A stretch of DNA of 64,000 bases from Companilactobacillus allii (GTDB lineage: Bacteria; Bacillota; Bacilli; Lactobacillales; Lactobacillaceae). The notes below the pieces were generated by a model, which was not told the DNA's origin, searched no databases, and saw only the letters and a list, made by a program, of their open reading frames with translations. A program made the position numbers and the translations under genes. This document shows positions 8,594-17,786 of this stretch, one piece after another (position 1 is the first letter of the stretch; each line of letters begins with the position of its first letter). The stretch covers positions 796,053 through 860,052 of the forward strand of contig NZ_CP019323.1 of the NCBI RefSeq assembly GCF_001971585.1. The letters are read 5' to 3'.

Positions 8594-9442
8594 CTAAATT
8601 TTAAGACCAAGTTTATCTAATGTGTCGAAGTCGTCTTGGCTTAATTCGATATTTTGAGCATTGATATTTTGAACAACATGATCAGTTGAACTTGTACCAG
8701 GGATAGGCAAGATAACATCTGAACGTTTCAATAACCAAGCCAATGCGATTTGAGCTGGTTGTGCGTTGTATTTGTCAGCAATACCTTGAAGTTCACTACC
8801 TTTTGTTAGTGAACCAGTTGCTAATGGGAACCAAGGGATGAATGCCATATGTTTTTCTTCGGCATAATTTAGCACATCTTCATCTGTACGATCGATCAAG
8901 TTGTAACGATTTTGTACAGAAACGATTGGAGCAACTTTTTCAGCTTCTTTAATTTGAGCAACTGAAACTTGGCTCAATCCAATATGTTTGATTTTACCTT
9001 CTTGTTGCATCTTAGCGAGTTCACCGACTTGTTCTTCAATAGTGTAGTTGGGGTCAACACGGTGCAATTGTAATAGATCGATGTGATCTAGTCCTAAAGT
9101 CATCAAATTAAGCTCAACTTGTTGACGAAGGTAAGCGGGTGTACCAACTGGAGTCCAAATATCTGGACCTTGTCTAGTATTACCAACCTTTGTTGCTACC
9201 AAGATATTTGCATCTTTACGTTGTTTCAAAGCTTCTCTAACATATAAGTTTGAGTAAAAAGGACCATAGGCATCAGCAGTATCAATGAAATTGACACCAT
9301 TGTCGATTGCTGTAGTGATAACTTTCACAGCATTTTCTGGATCCTTTGCTGGACCCCAAACACCTTTACCAGGTAGTTGCATAGTACCGTATCCTAATCG
9401 GTTAATAGTTATATCGTTGTCAAAAGTAAATTGTTTATTCAT
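8594..9442 (-). CDS. Aldo/keto reductase
   Basis: Aldo/keto reductase of 282 residues, a subgroup different from the pair at the left end. D54 and Y59 (FIDTADAYG), K in LVATKVGN and H in LLQLHRVDP form the active site. The C-terminal part ILPIPGTSSTDHVVQN is the phosphate-binding segment. GAAAGGAAG precedes the ATG. It is monocistronic and divergent from the cytochrome b5-like gene. The substrate is unknown. Confidence 0.93.
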   Translation of the reverse strand: MNKQFTFDNDITINRLGYGTMQLPGKGVWGPAKDPENAVKVITTAIDNGVNFIDTADAYGPFYSNLYVREALKQRKDANILVATKVGNTRQGPDIWTPVGTPAYLRQQVELNLMTLGLDHIDLLQLHRVDPNYTIEEQVGELAKMQQEGKIKHIGLSQVSVAQIKEAEKVAPIVSVQNRYNLIDRTDEDVLNYAEEKHMAFIPWFPLATGSLTKGSELQGIADKYNAQPAQIALAWLLKRSDVILPIPGTSSTDHVVQNINAQNIELSQDDFDTLDKLGLKI

Positions 9443-9595
9443 TTATATTCTTCCTTTCAAATTTATAAGATTAACTTACACCATGAAGATAATCTTAATA
9501 CAATATTTGCTCGTAAAAATTGAAATCATTGTTTAAAGACATATTAAAATGTAATAATATGCTTAATAAATAATTTATATAAAGGAGATAAAACT

Positions 9596-9832
9596 ATGAC
9601 AGATAAGGAATTTACATTAGATGAATTGAAGCAGTACGATGGACAAAATGGAAACAAAGCATACGTTGCAATTGATGGTGTAGTGTACGATATGACCAAT
9701 GTTGGACCATGGGAAGGTGGTAATCACCATGGTAATACGGCTGGGAATGATTTGTCAGAGGTTATCCCCAATGCACCACACAAAAAGTCAGTTTTGCCAA
9801 AGTTGCCTGTGGTTGGTAAATTAATCAAATAA
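9596..9832 (+). CDS. Cytochrome b5-like heme/steroid-binding domain protein
   Basis: A single-domain soluble protein of 78 residues. FTLDELKQYDGQNG, KAYVAIDGVVYDMT and GPWEGGNHHGNTAG match small bacterial cytochrome b5-like proteins, with the HH pair in the position of the usual heme- or ligand-contacting motif. Whether it binds heme is not shown; a second well-placed histidine is not obvious (HKK near residue 63 is possible). A strong AAAGGAG site precedes the ATG. It has its own promoter region and precedes pepN without a clear terminator. Confidence 0.85.
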   Translation: MTDKEFTLDELKQYDGQNGNKAYVAIDGVVYDMTNVGPWEGGNHHGNTAGNDLSEVIPNAPHKKSVLPKLPVVGKLIK

Positions 9833-9910
9833 TTTCATCATATTATAATGTTTCTAATAAAAGTCGTATAATATAGTATGAATATACTTTTTAAATTTAC
9901 GGAGGAACTT

Positions 9911-12445
9911 ATGACTGGAATTATGCATTCTTATGATACATTTCAACCTACACATTACGATATCTTTATAGATATCAATCGTGGAACTAAACAGATTTCT
10001 GGAAAATCAGTTATCGACGGTGAAGCTACACAAAAGGATATCTTTATTCAACAAAAGAATATGGAGATCAAATCTGTGACTGCAGACGGAGTCAGTGTTG
10101 ATTTTCAAGTTGACAACGAAAAAGAAGCTATCAATATTACTTTGCCAAAGGCTGGTAAAACAACATTAGCGATAGAATACAAGGCTCCTCTAACAGACTC
10201 AATGATGGGTATTTATCCTTCATATTATGAAGTTGACGGAGTTAAGAAAGAAATCATTGGTACACAATTTGAGACTACTTTTGCTCGTCAAGCTTTCCCA
10301 AGTGTTGATGAACCTGAAGCTAAGGCTAAGTTTGACTTGGCTATCAAGTTTGATGAACAAGAGGGCGAAACAGTTCTAAGTAATATGCCTGAAGTTAAGA
10401 CTGAAAATGGTGTGCATTACTTTGATACTACCGTTCGTATGTCTACTTACTTGATTGCATTTGCTTTTGGTGATTTACAAAGTAAGATCACAACTACTAA
10501 GAGTGGTGTGAAAGTTGGAGTTTTCGCAACTAAAGCACACAAAGCAAATGAGTTAGACTTTGCCTTAGATATTGCTAAACGTGCGATTGAATTCTACGAG
10601 GACTTCTACCAAACACCTTATCCACTTCCACATTCATGGCAATTGGCACTACCTGATTTCTCAGCTGGTGCTATGGAGAATTGGGGATTGGTAACTTATC
10701 GTGAAGCTTATCTAACACTTGATCCAGATAATACATCTCTTGATACTAAGCAATTAGTTGCGACAGTTATAACCCATGAACTAGCTCACCAATGGTTCGG
10801 TGATTTGGTAACTATGAAGTGGTGGGATGATCTATGGTTGAACGAAAGTTTCGCCAATATGATGGAATATGTATCAGTTGATGCAATTGAACCTGATTGG
10901 AAGATTTGGGAAATGTTCCAGACCTCAGATGTTCCAGCTGCCTTGCAACGTGATGCTACAGATGGTGTACAATCAGTTCACGTCAACGTTGAGGATCCAG
11001 CTGAAATAGACGCATTATTTGATAGTGCCATCGTCTATGCCAAAGGTGCTAGAATGCTTGTAATGATGCGTGCCTTGGTGGGCGATAAGGCTCTTCGTAA
11101 GGGACTTAAGAATTACTTTAAGGCTCATCAATATAATAACGCCAAAGGAAATGACCTTTGGAATGCAGTTGGGGATGCAGCCGGCATGGATGTCGCCTCA
11201 ATTATGAATACATGGCTAGAACAACCAGGTTATCCAGTTGTTAACGCCAAGGTTGTTGACGGCAAATTAACTTTGACACAACAACAATTCTTTATCGGTG
11301 CCGGTAAAGATGTAGGCCGTCAATGGAAGATACCTCTAAATAGTAACTATGAAGTTGCACCTACTATCATGGGAGACAAAGAGCTTGTTCTAGGTGATTA
11401 TACTAAATTACGTAAAGAATCCGGCAAGCCATTTCGTGTAAATGTTGGTAACAATTCTCACTTCATCGTTAAATATGACGATACATTGCTACAAGATATC
11501 TTGGACAATCAAAGTGACCTAGATGCCATTTCACAACTACAATTATTACAAGATCTACGTTTGTTGGCAGAAGGTAAACAGATTTCATACGCTTCGATCG
11601 TTCCATTATTACCAAAATTTGCAGATAGTCATTCAAATGTTGTCAATGCTACTTTGTATCGTGTCGCTAATGACTTGAAGAAGTTCGTTACTCCTGATTC
11701 TGATGAAGAAAAACAACTACAAAAGTTGTTTGATCAATTGAGTTCTAAAGAAGTAGCAAGACTAGGCTGGACTAAGAAGTCTGATGAGTCAAATGATGAC
11801 CAATTGACTCGTCCATACGTTGTTAACGCTGCTTTATATGCAAAGAATCCTAAGGCCATTTTGGCAGCACACGAATTATTTGAAGGTAATTCAAGTGATT
11901 TGTCAGCTATATCTGCTGATGTTAGACCGTTGGTTCTTCGTAATGAAGTTAAGAACTTTGGTAATGAAGCATTATTTGATAACTTATTGGATGAGTATCG
12001 CAAGTCATCAGACGCAAGCTACAAACAAGACTTGTGTACTGCTCTAACAGCTACACCAGATCCTAAGCTGATAGCTAAATTGATCAGTAAATTTGAAGAT
12101 GCTCAAACAATCAAGCCACAAGATTTACGTGCTTGGTATCGTGGAGTATTGGCTAATGATGAAGGACAAAGTGCTGCTTGGGATTGGATCAGAAATGACT
12201 GGCAATGGCTTGATGATACTGTTGGTGGAGATATGGAATTCACAACCTATATCACCGTTACAGCAATGGTCTTCCATACACCAAACCGCTTGGCAGAGTT
12301 CAAGGAATTCTTCGAACCTAAGTTGAATACACCAGGTATGACTCGTGAAATCAGCATGGATATTAAGATTGTTGAAACACGTGTTGCACTTATTGAAGAT
12401 GAAAAAGATGCTGTTAATGCAGCTGTTTTACAGATAGTTAAATAG
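9911..12445 (+). CDS. pepN: Aminopeptidase N
   Basis: Broad-specificity zinc aminopeptidase of the M1 family that releases N-terminal residues from peptides in the cytosol, important for casein and peptide use in lactobacilli. It has 844 residues as expected for PepN. GAMEN is at 253-257 and the zinc site HELAH at 289-293, with the third ligand in WLNESFANMMEY. The C-terminal ERAP1-like helical domain fills the last third. The start at 9911 follows GGAGGAACTT; an in-frame ATG 11 codons upstream has no ribosome site. There is no signal peptide. A terminator shared with convergent padR follows. Confidence 0.97.
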   Translation: MTGIMHSYDTFQPTHYDIFIDINRGTKQISGKSVIDGEATQKDIFIQQKNMEIKSVTADGVSVDFQVDNEKEAINITLPKAGKTTLAIEYKAPLTDSMMGIYPSYYEVDGVKKEIIGTQFETTFARQAFPSVDEPEAKAKFDLAIKFDEQEGETVLSNMPEVKTENGVHYFDTTVRMSTYLIAFAFGDLQSKITTTKSGVKVGVFATKAHKANELDFALDIAKRAIEFYEDFYQTPYPLPHSWQLALPDFSAGAMENWGLVTYREAYLTLDPDNTSLDTKQLVATVITHELAHQWFGDLVTMKWWDDLWLNESFANMMEYVSVDAIEPDWKIWEMFQTSDVPAALQRDATDGVQSVHVNVEDPAEIDALFDSAIVYAKGARMLVMMRALVGDKALRKGLKNYFKAHQYNNAKGNDLWNAVGDAAGMDVASIMNTWLEQPGYPVVNAKVVDGKLTLTQQQFFIGAGKDVGRQWKIPLNSNYEVAPTIMGDKELVLGDYTKLRKESGKPFRVNVGNNSHFIVKYDDTLLQDILDNQSDLDAISQLQLLQDLRLLAEGKQISYASIVPLLPKFADSHSNVVNATLYRVANDLKKFVTPDSDEEKQLQKLFDQLSSKEVARLGWTKKSDESNDDQLTRPYVVNAALYAKNPKAILAAHELFEGNSSDLSAISADVRPLVLRNEVKNFGNEALFDNLLDEYRKSSDASYKQDLCTALTATPDPKLIAKLISKFEDAQTIKPQDLRAWYRGVLANDEGQSAAWDWIRNDWQWLDDTVGGDMEFTTYITVTAMVFHTPNRLAEFKEFFEPKLNTPGMTREISMDIKIVETRVALIEDEKDAVNAAVLQIVK

Positions 12446-12452
12446 ATTACAA

Positions 12453-12496
12453 AAATACAGCACTAGAAATCCTAACGGAATTCCTAGTGCTGTATT
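12453..12496. terminator. Bidirectional terminator between pepN and padR
   Basis: A long near-perfect stem with arms around AAATACAGCACTAG and its complement, with T-runs on both strands, between two convergent genes. Confidence 0.9.
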
Positions 12497-12514
12497 TGTT
12501 TTTATATCAGAAAG

Positions 12515-13036
12515 TCAATCTAATTTATCCTTTAACCACTTAATATGGTTTTGTTCACGTTCAATGGCACGGGTAAGTATCAAGAAATGACCGTAATTTT
12601 CCTCTTTGTTTGATTCATCTGTAAAAAGTAATGATTTACGTTTGAGTAAATGATCATAATGATCAGAAGTCATCTGTAATTGTTGCTCAAGCAGATTCTT
12701 TAATAAGGGATTGTTTCGATCCTTAATAAAATATAATTTCAGAGAAAAATAATCATCTTTGGCTGACAGTGGCTCAGTTAACCAGTTGTTAAGAGTACTT
12801 TTCCCGTCGGCTGTAATTATGTAAAAAATCGACTTTGAATCTGTTGTCTCATCATCTTGTTTGATCCAGTTATCATCGATCATTCTTTGTAGTTCAGGGT
12901 ATATCTGGCTATGTGACGCATGCCAAAATTCACCGATCTCATTATTGAATTCTTGACTGATTTGATATCCGGACATTTTTGTTTGATTGTTGATCAATCC
13001 TAATAATATATATGGTAAAACTCTTTTTTTAGGCAT
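12515..13036 (-). CDS. padR: PadR family regulator of phenolic acid decarboxylase
   Basis: Transcriptional repressor of 173 residues. The N-terminal winged helix contains the family hallmarks LGLINNQTKMSGYQI, FWHASHSQIYPELQRM and YIITADGKSTLNNWL; a C-terminal helical dimerisation domain follows. PadR proteins release DNA when hydroxycinnamic acids accumulate, inducing the decarboxylase. It lies immediately downstream of padA in the same direction, and the padA promoter contains two matching palindromes. AGGAG precedes the ATG. Confidence 0.9.
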   Translation of the reverse strand: MPKKRVLPYILLGLINNQTKMSGYQISQEFNNEIGEFWHASHSQIYPELQRMIDDNWIKQDDETTDSKSIFYIITADGKSTLNNWLTEPLSAKDDYFSLKLYFIKDRNNPLLKNLLEQQLQMTSDHYDHLLKRKSLLFTDESNKEENYGHFLILTRAIEREQNHIKWLKDKLD

Positions 13037-13100
13037 TTATTTCTCCTATTATTCGATTAGTACCATGAATATTATCGCATCTAACTAAACAATCTCAACT

Positions 13101-13637
13101 TTATTTATTGATTCTTTTATAATTCTTGTCAAAATATTTACCAGCACGAATATCATCTGGAAGTGTATCAAAAGGTGCTTCACTGATAACATCTTCATTG
13201 TTAATACCAGCATCACCGATATATGTGATATTTGCGAATTCTGGAACTACCAACTTAGGGTATGTTTCATATTTCTCACGTGATTCATGCATTAAGTCAA
13301 TGTGCTCATTTTGATAAGTAACAGTTATTTCGGGATGTTCTTCAACCCACTTAGGGAAGAATATTGTACCGTGGATTTTTTTCTCATTAGGCAAGAAATC
13401 CAAGGCAACGTCTGTTCCAGTGGGCTCTGTCCAAGAAATCTTGTAGATACCTTCTGTCAACATAACGATGTTGGCTTCTTGATCAGTTACCCAACGTCCA
13501 GCAACCATACCACCATGGATACGGTAATCTACTGTATGGTCATTTTTTGCATACCATTCATATTCCCAACCGTTATCGTATGTGTAAATAAAGTGTGTTC
13601 CTAAAAAGTCATCTAATGTTTTAAATTGTTTTGTCAT
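13101..13637 (-). CDS. padA: Phenolic acid decarboxylase
   Basis: Cofactor-free decarboxylase converting p-coumaric, caffeic and ferulic acids to vinyl phenols, a detoxification step in lactobacilli. The protein is 178 residues. Typical stretches are [46 protein letters not shown] and [11 protein letters not shown]. The start at 13637 is set by AGGAGA upstream and by the family N-terminus [13 protein letters not shown]; an in-frame extension to 13700 would run through the promoter. It is followed by padR. Confidence 0.97.
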   Translation of the reverse strand: MTKQFKTLDDFLGTHFIYTYDNGWEYEWYAKNDHTVDYRIHGGMVAGRWVTDQEANIVMLTEGIYKISWTEPTGTDVALDFLPNEKKIHGTIFFPKWVEEHPEITVTYQNEHIDLMHESREKYETYPKLVVPEFANITYIGDAGINNEDVISEAPFDTLPDDIRAGKYFDKNYKRINK

Positions 13638-13651
13638 AATCATCTCCTGTA

Positions 13652-13700
13652 TGTCGTTAACGACAATAACTAGTATATGTCTATAACGACACACAGTCAA
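13652..13700 (-). promoter_or_regulatory. padA promoter with two PadR-like palindromes
   Basis: On the minus strand TTGACT (13700-13695) and TATACT (13677-13672) are 17 bp apart. TGTCGTTAACGACA (13652-13665) is a perfect 14-bp palindrome just downstream of the -10, and TGTCTATAACGACA (13678-13691) is a near-copy inside the spacer, 26 bp away. Binding of PadR to both would block RNA polymerase. Confidence 0.8.
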
Positions 13701-13743
13701 TGCTTTTTGACGTTGTGATTTAAAATGGGGGGATGATCGTAAA

Positions 13744-13793
13744 AAATATAGTTCTAGAAATACCTTTATAAGGGGATTTCTAGAACTATATTT
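13744..13793. terminator. Symmetric hairpin upstream of padA
   Basis: An almost perfect stem with arms AAATATAGTTCTAGAAAT and its complement, T/A-rich on both sides. No gene clearly ends here, so it may insulate padA or belong to a lost gene. Confidence 0.6.
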
Positions 13794-13902
13794 AATTGGT
13801 TATATTTACAGTTATTGTTTTGATTTTAGATATTAATACCGCATACTTGTAAGTGCAACTTGTCGGAGTGGTGGCTATCTTCTGGAAAGAGAGGTGGAAG
13901 CT

Positions 13903-13965
13903 ATGATAGAGAATATTATGGTGGATATTTTGAACGAAAGGAATAGCGATGTATGTTTTTCTTGA
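13903..13965 (+). CDS. Possible 20-residue peptide gene ahead of a repeat copy
   Basis: A small reading frame encoding MIENIMVDILNERNSDVCFS starts at an ATG five to ten bases after AGAGAGGTGG. Its TGA stop codon falls at the first bases of the hairpin repeat, the same layout seen at larger genes in this window. No hydrophobic segment or known family is recognised. It may be a decayed toxin or leader peptide, or chance. Confidence 0.25.
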   Translation: MIENIMVDILNERNSDVCFS

Positions 13966-14105
13966 GAGTGTGATAGAACGCGTTCAACTTTTGAGTATAA
14001 TACGAAAAAATTTGGTATTTACGTAAGTAAATATCGGATTTTTTTTATTAGACGGAGAAAGTTGCGTTCTGGCGCACGTTTTCGCGTCGTATTGAGGTCA
14101 ATCGT
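13963..14105 (+). repeat. Intergenic hairpin repeat copy
   Basis: The outer arm GAGAGTGTGATAGAACGCG pairs with GTTGCGTTCTGGCGCACG near 14061-14080. The inner hairpin GGTATTTACGTAAGTAAATA is nearly the same palindrome as in the copy at 7965-8214. A run of T follows the inner hairpin. Confidence 0.7.
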
Positions 14106-14180
14106 TACTGCAGCAGAGAAGCTGTTGATTGAAATCATGCGGTTAGTATTGATTTACAGGTTATTAAAAAAGATGCTAAA

Positions 14181-14297
14181 AAAATAAGCCCTCTACGACT
14201 TGACCGGTCAGTAGGCCTATTTTTTAGTTGAACACCTGCCACCACTTTGGTGGAGTTGTAACGGCAACCCCCTTGTATGGGCTTGTCGTTTTTTATT
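14181..14297 (+). ncRNA. Candidate structured RNA ending in an intrinsic terminator
   Basis: No gene lies between 13,966 and 14,355. This part folds into three successive hairpins: AAATAAGCCC pairs with GGCCTATTT around the palindrome GACCGGTC; CCACCACTTTGGTGG is a small hairpin; and 14260-14296 is a strong terminator (AACGGCAACCCC with GGGCTTGTCGTT, then TTTTTT) for the + strand. From memory the layout resembles the antisense RNA region of Fst-type type I toxin-antitoxin loci in Gram-positives, but no convincing toxin frame is found beside it. It may instead be two terminators. Confidence 0.35.
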
Positions 14298-14355
14298 ACA
14301 AATATATTCTAGCAGGTATTAATTCAAACCTCAATTAATAACACAACATGATTCC

Positions 14356-15054
14356 TTAGTTACTATCACCGAAAATAGAAAGGATACTCAAGAAAATATT
14401 AATGAAATCCATAACCAAACTAATTGAAGCAACTAGTGCAATTGCACCAAGGTTTTGAGAACCTTGTGCACTGGTATAGATGCGTTTGATATTTTGTGAA
14501 TCAAAGGCGATGTAGAATAAGAAAACTAGGATAACAGCAATGTTAACTAATAATGCAGCAACAGTACTGTGGAAGATAACAATGTTAAGAAATGAAACAA
14601 CAATGATTGAAATTAGACCAATCAATAATGTTCGACTCCAACTTGTTAAGTCCTTTTTTGTAAAGAAACCAATTCCAGCAGCTACTACGAAGATCACAGA
14701 AGTTACTGCAAGAGATTGAACGATACTTTGAGCGGTGTACATGTAAAATACTGGAACACCGAATACAGCCATTGTTAATAGGAATGCCACATAACTTATA
14801 AAGGTCATTAAGTACGAAGTAGTCGCAAATCGATTAGCCATACTAATGAACCCAAACGCTACTGCAATTACTACTAATGAAAAGATAAGACTATGTGCAC
14901 CCATCATATTAATGATTGAGTATGAAAGTGAAGCGTTTCTGGCAATGGCATTAGCTGCGATTGTCCAAAAGGCTACACCTAATCCAGTGTACAAATACAC
15001 TAGTGAAGTGAATCGAGCCAAGCCAGTGGCTCTTGTTTTGTCTATTGATTGCAT
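14356..15054 (-). CDS. Bax inhibitor-1/YccA family membrane protein
   Basis: Integral membrane protein of 232 residues with seven predicted helices. Typical segments are FTSLVYLYTGLGVAFWTIAA, VFYMYTAQSIVQSLAVTS and FLFYIAFDSQNIKRIY, the last with the conserved aspartate region of this family. Members act as pH-sensitive ion leak channels or FtsH modulators; the role in lactobacilli is unknown. AGGAGG precedes the ATG. Monocistronic, with terminator-like hairpins downstream. Confidence 0.9.
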   Translation of the reverse strand: MQSIDKTRATGLARFTSLVYLYTGLGVAFWTIAANAIARNASLSYSIINMMGAHSLIFSLVVIAVAFGFISMANRFATTSYLMTFISYVAFLLTMAVFGVPVFYMYTAQSIVQSLAVTSVIFVVAAGIGFFTKKDLTSWSRTLLIGLISIIVVSFLNIVIFHSTVAALLVNIAVILVFLFYIAFDSQNIKRIYTSAQGSQNLGAIALVASISLVMDFINIFLSILSIFGDSN

Positions 15055-15505
15055 TTATTGCCCTCCTCTTAGTATATGTATTATAACATTCTACAATATA
15101 ATGATGTTATAAGTTAAGCTGTTAGTCTTAATAGTCTGATAACAGTTGGTTTAATAGTAATCAATCATTACTTGCAAATTTTGATAAACTGATAATAAAT
15201 AGTCTTAAATTTGAACCATAGATTCCGGCTATATAAAACTTGTCGAAAAAGGCTGATATATCAAGGGTGTTCAGTGGAGGTAAACACATGTACGTTTAGA
15301 ATGTAACAAAAACTCAATATACATATTATCTAGAAAATGATAATTGTGAAAATAAAACTTTTTTTGCAAAATAACGTCAACCCTCCCAACGAGTTGACTC
15401 ATATTGCAGATTGTGAAGCCAAAAAGGGCATTGCCAAGCTGTATTGTAAGCGGTACCATGAACTCGGATGCAAATAGTTACTTTATTCACAAAGGAGATT
15501 ATAAT
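15055..15505 (+). promoter_or_regulatory. Long upstream region of ald
   Basis: 450 bp without a recognised gene. A four-codon frame, MYV and stop, at about 15289-15300 is preceded by a good ribosome site (GTGGAGG), which could be a minimal leader or a relic. An AT-rich stretch with CTTTTTTTGC follows, then GC-richer sequence with the repeat CAACCCTCCCAACGAGTTGA. An open frame in phase with ald extends upstream to 15404 but lacks a ribosome site. I recognise no known riboswitch. Confidence 0.35.
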
Positions 15506-16615
15506 ATGCAAATCGCTATTATCAAGGAACAAAAAGAAGGAGAAAGTCGTGTTGCGGCTACTCCTGGGAATGTTCGTAAAATGGTAGAGGCTGGCAATGA
15601 AGTCCTTGTTGAAACGGATGCTGGTATTGGAGCAGGTTTTAGCAATGATGAATATGTTGATGCTGGTGGAAAATTAGTTAGCCATGAAGAAGGTTGGAAT
15701 GCTGAACTAATTGTCAAAGTTAAAGAGCCAGATCCAGAAGAATATAAGTACTTTACAAAAGGTAAAATTGTTTGGGGATTCCAGCACTTGGCATCTTCCA
15801 AACCAACTGTTGAAGCAATGATGAAAGCAGGAACTACCGCAATTGGTGGTGAAACCATTTCTAAAGATGGCAAACTCGAATTATTAGCTCCAATGAGTGC
15901 AATTGCAGGTAGAAGATCTGTAATTATGGGTGCTTATTATCTAGAAGCACAACATCAAGGACAAGGAATCCTATTACCAGGAATCCCAGGAATCCATGCC
16001 GGAAATGTTGTTATCTTCGGTGGTGGTAACGCTGCTATAAATGCTACAGAACTAGCATTAGGTATGGGTTGCTCAGTTGTTATTATTGAATTGAACGACG
16101 ACAGACTCAAATTCCTTGAAGATAAATTCGCAGGTAAGGCATTTAGAGCTGTTAAATCAAACGAAGAGAACTTGGCTAAAGAAATCAAAGATGCTGATGT
16201 ATTCATTTCAACAATTCTTATCCCAGGCTCAAAACCACCTAAGTTGGTTAAAGAATACATGGTTAAATCAATGAAACCAGGTAGTGTACTAGTTGATGTT
16301 GCCATTGATCAAGGTGGAACCGTTGAAACAATTGATCACCCAACAACAATCGATGATCCAGTCTTCGTTAAAGATGGAATCGTTCACTATGCTGTTCCAA
16401 ATCAACCAGGTGCTGTACCACGTACTGCAACAATGGCACTATCAAAAGGTAACATCAGTTATCTATTGGAAATTGCTGACAAAGGTATCAATGAAGCAAT
16501 CAAGACAGATGATGCATTAGCTTCAGGAGTTAACCTTTATGAAGGTAAAGTTACAAATAAAGGCTTGGCTGATTCACTAGATCTACCATATACAGAATTA
16601 TCAGTTACAGAATAA
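15506..16615 (+). CDS. ald: Alanine dehydrogenase
   Basis: NAD+-dependent oxidative deamination of L-alanine to pyruvate and ammonia, or the reverse. The protein has 369 residues, the family norm. Visible are MQIAIIKEQKEGESRVAATP at the N-terminus, the substrate lysine in ELIVKVKEP, the catalytic histidine in GFQHLASSKP, the Rossmann segment VVIFGGGNAAINATELALGM and the late catalytic aspartate in VDVAIDQGG. The start at 15506 follows AAAGGAG. It is followed after 40 bp by threonine dehydratase and then a permease, a catabolic operon like ald1 with threonine dehydratase in staphylococci. Confidence 0.96.
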   Translation: MQIAIIKEQKEGESRVAATPGNVRKMVEAGNEVLVETDAGIGAGFSNDEYVDAGGKLVSHEEGWNAELIVKVKEPDPEEYKYFTKGKIVWGFQHLASSKPTVEAMMKAGTTAIGGETISKDGKLELLAPMSAIAGRRSVIMGAYYLEAQHQGQGILLPGIPGIHAGNVVIFGGGNAAINATELALGMGCSVVIIELNDDRLKFLEDKFAGKAFRAVKSNEENLAKEIKDADVFISTILIPGSKPPKLVKEYMVKSMKPGSVLVDVAIDQGGTVETIDHPTTIDDPVFVKDGIVHYAVPNQPGAVPRTATMALSKGNISYLLEIADKGINEAIKTDDALASGVNLYEGKVTNKGLADSLDLPYTELSVTE

Positions 16616-16655
16616 TGAAGTTCTAGAACTAAAAAAATTGCTGGAGGTAGGAATA

Positions 16656-17684
16656 ATGATTAAAGGTGTAGGTGTTGATAACATTGTTAGTATTCAAGAT
16701 ATTGAGGAAGCAAAATCCATTGTTAGCAAATATGCTCGTAAAACTCCATTAGTGCAATCAATGTTCTTAAGTAGAAATATTGTTGGCGGAGATGTTTTCC
16801 TAAAACTTGAGAATATGCAATTGACCGGTTCATTCAAATTTAGAGGTGCTAACAACAAAATCAATCACTTGACTCAAGAAGAACGTGATCATGGTGTTAT
16901 TACAGCTTCTGCTGGTAACCATGCTCAAGGTGTAGCTTTGACAGGACACTTATTAGGAATCGACACAACAGTCGTAATGCCTGATGAAGCACCACAAATG
17001 AAACGTGATGCTACAAGAGGTTATGGTGCTGAAGTTGATATTCATGGTGCAACCTTTGATGACGCACATGATTGGATGCATGAACGTGCTGAAAAAGAAG
17101 GAAAGACAATCGTTGATCCTTTCAATGACAAGTATGTTATCGCAGGACAAGGAACAATCGGACTTGAGATTCTAGATGATATTTGGGACGTTGATACTGT
17201 TATTGTTCCCGTTGGTGGGGGTGGATTAATCTCCGGAATAGCCACTGCCTTGAAATCATTTAATCCTAATATCCATATTGTTGGTGTTCAATCAGAGAAT
17301 GTTCATGGTATGTATTCATCTGTTAAATCTGGAAAGATCACCAAACATCACGAAGACTTCACACTAGCTGATGGTACTGATGTTGCTACACCAGGTGACA
17401 TTACATTCCCTATTGTTAGTCAATTAGTTGATGAAATTGTTCTTGTTAACGAAGAAGAAATTGCACATGCAATGAAAGACCTATTGCAAAGAACTAAAGT
17501 TGTTGCTGAAGGAGCAGGTGCACTTCCAGTTGCAGCTCTTGAATCACACAAGATTGATGATAGATGGCTTAAGAATAAGAAGATTGTTGCCATGGTATCT
17601 GGTGGTAACGTTGATCTTAGCAGAGTAGCAAGTATCATTGATCAATTCCTCAAACCTGTTAAAGCAGATGGTGGAATTGGCTAG
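16656..17684 (+). CDS. tdcB: Threonine ammonia-lyase (catabolic type)
   Basis: PLP enzyme deaminating threonine (and serine) to 2-oxobutyrate (pyruvate) and ammonia. It has 342 residues and lacks the C-terminal ACT-like regulatory domain of biosynthetic IlvA, so the catabolic TdcB type is more likely. The PLP lysine is in TGSFKFRGANNK (about residue 60), the cofactor-binding loop in SAGNHAQG and the glycine-rich phosphate loop in VPVGGGGLISG. The start at 16656 follows CTGGAGG; an in-frame ATG six codons earlier overlaps that site. Together with ald and the permease it would feed pyruvate and 2-oxobutyrate. Confidence 0.93.
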   Translation: MIKGVGVDNIVSIQDIEEAKSIVSKYARKTPLVQSMFLSRNIVGGDVFLKLENMQLTGSFKFRGANNKINHLTQEERDHGVITASAGNHAQGVALTGHLLGIDTTVVMPDEAPQMKRDATRGYGAEVDIHGATFDDAHDWMHERAEKEGKTIVDPFNDKYVIAGQGTIGLEILDDIWDVDTVIVPVGGGGLISGIATALKSFNPNIHIVGVQSENVHGMYSSVKSGKITKHHEDFTLADGTDVATPGDITFPIVSQLVDEIVLVNEEEIAHAMKDLLQRTKVVAEGAGALPVAALESHKIDDRWLKNKKIVAMVSGGNVDLSRVASIIDQFLKPVKADGGIG

Positions 17685-17703
17685 AATAAGCTAAGCAAGA
17701 CAA

Positions 17704-17742
17704 TAAGAGATGCTGCATCAAGTGGTGCAACATCTTTTGTTT
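17704..17742 (+). terminator. Terminator after threonine ammonia-lyase
   Basis: A stem of AGATG-TGCA with its complement around AAGT, followed by TTTTGTTTTC. It may allow only partial readthrough into the permease. Confidence 0.8.
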
Positions 17743-17786
17743 TCTAAAATTACTAATACTTTGTCCTTGTATTGGAGGTTAATATT

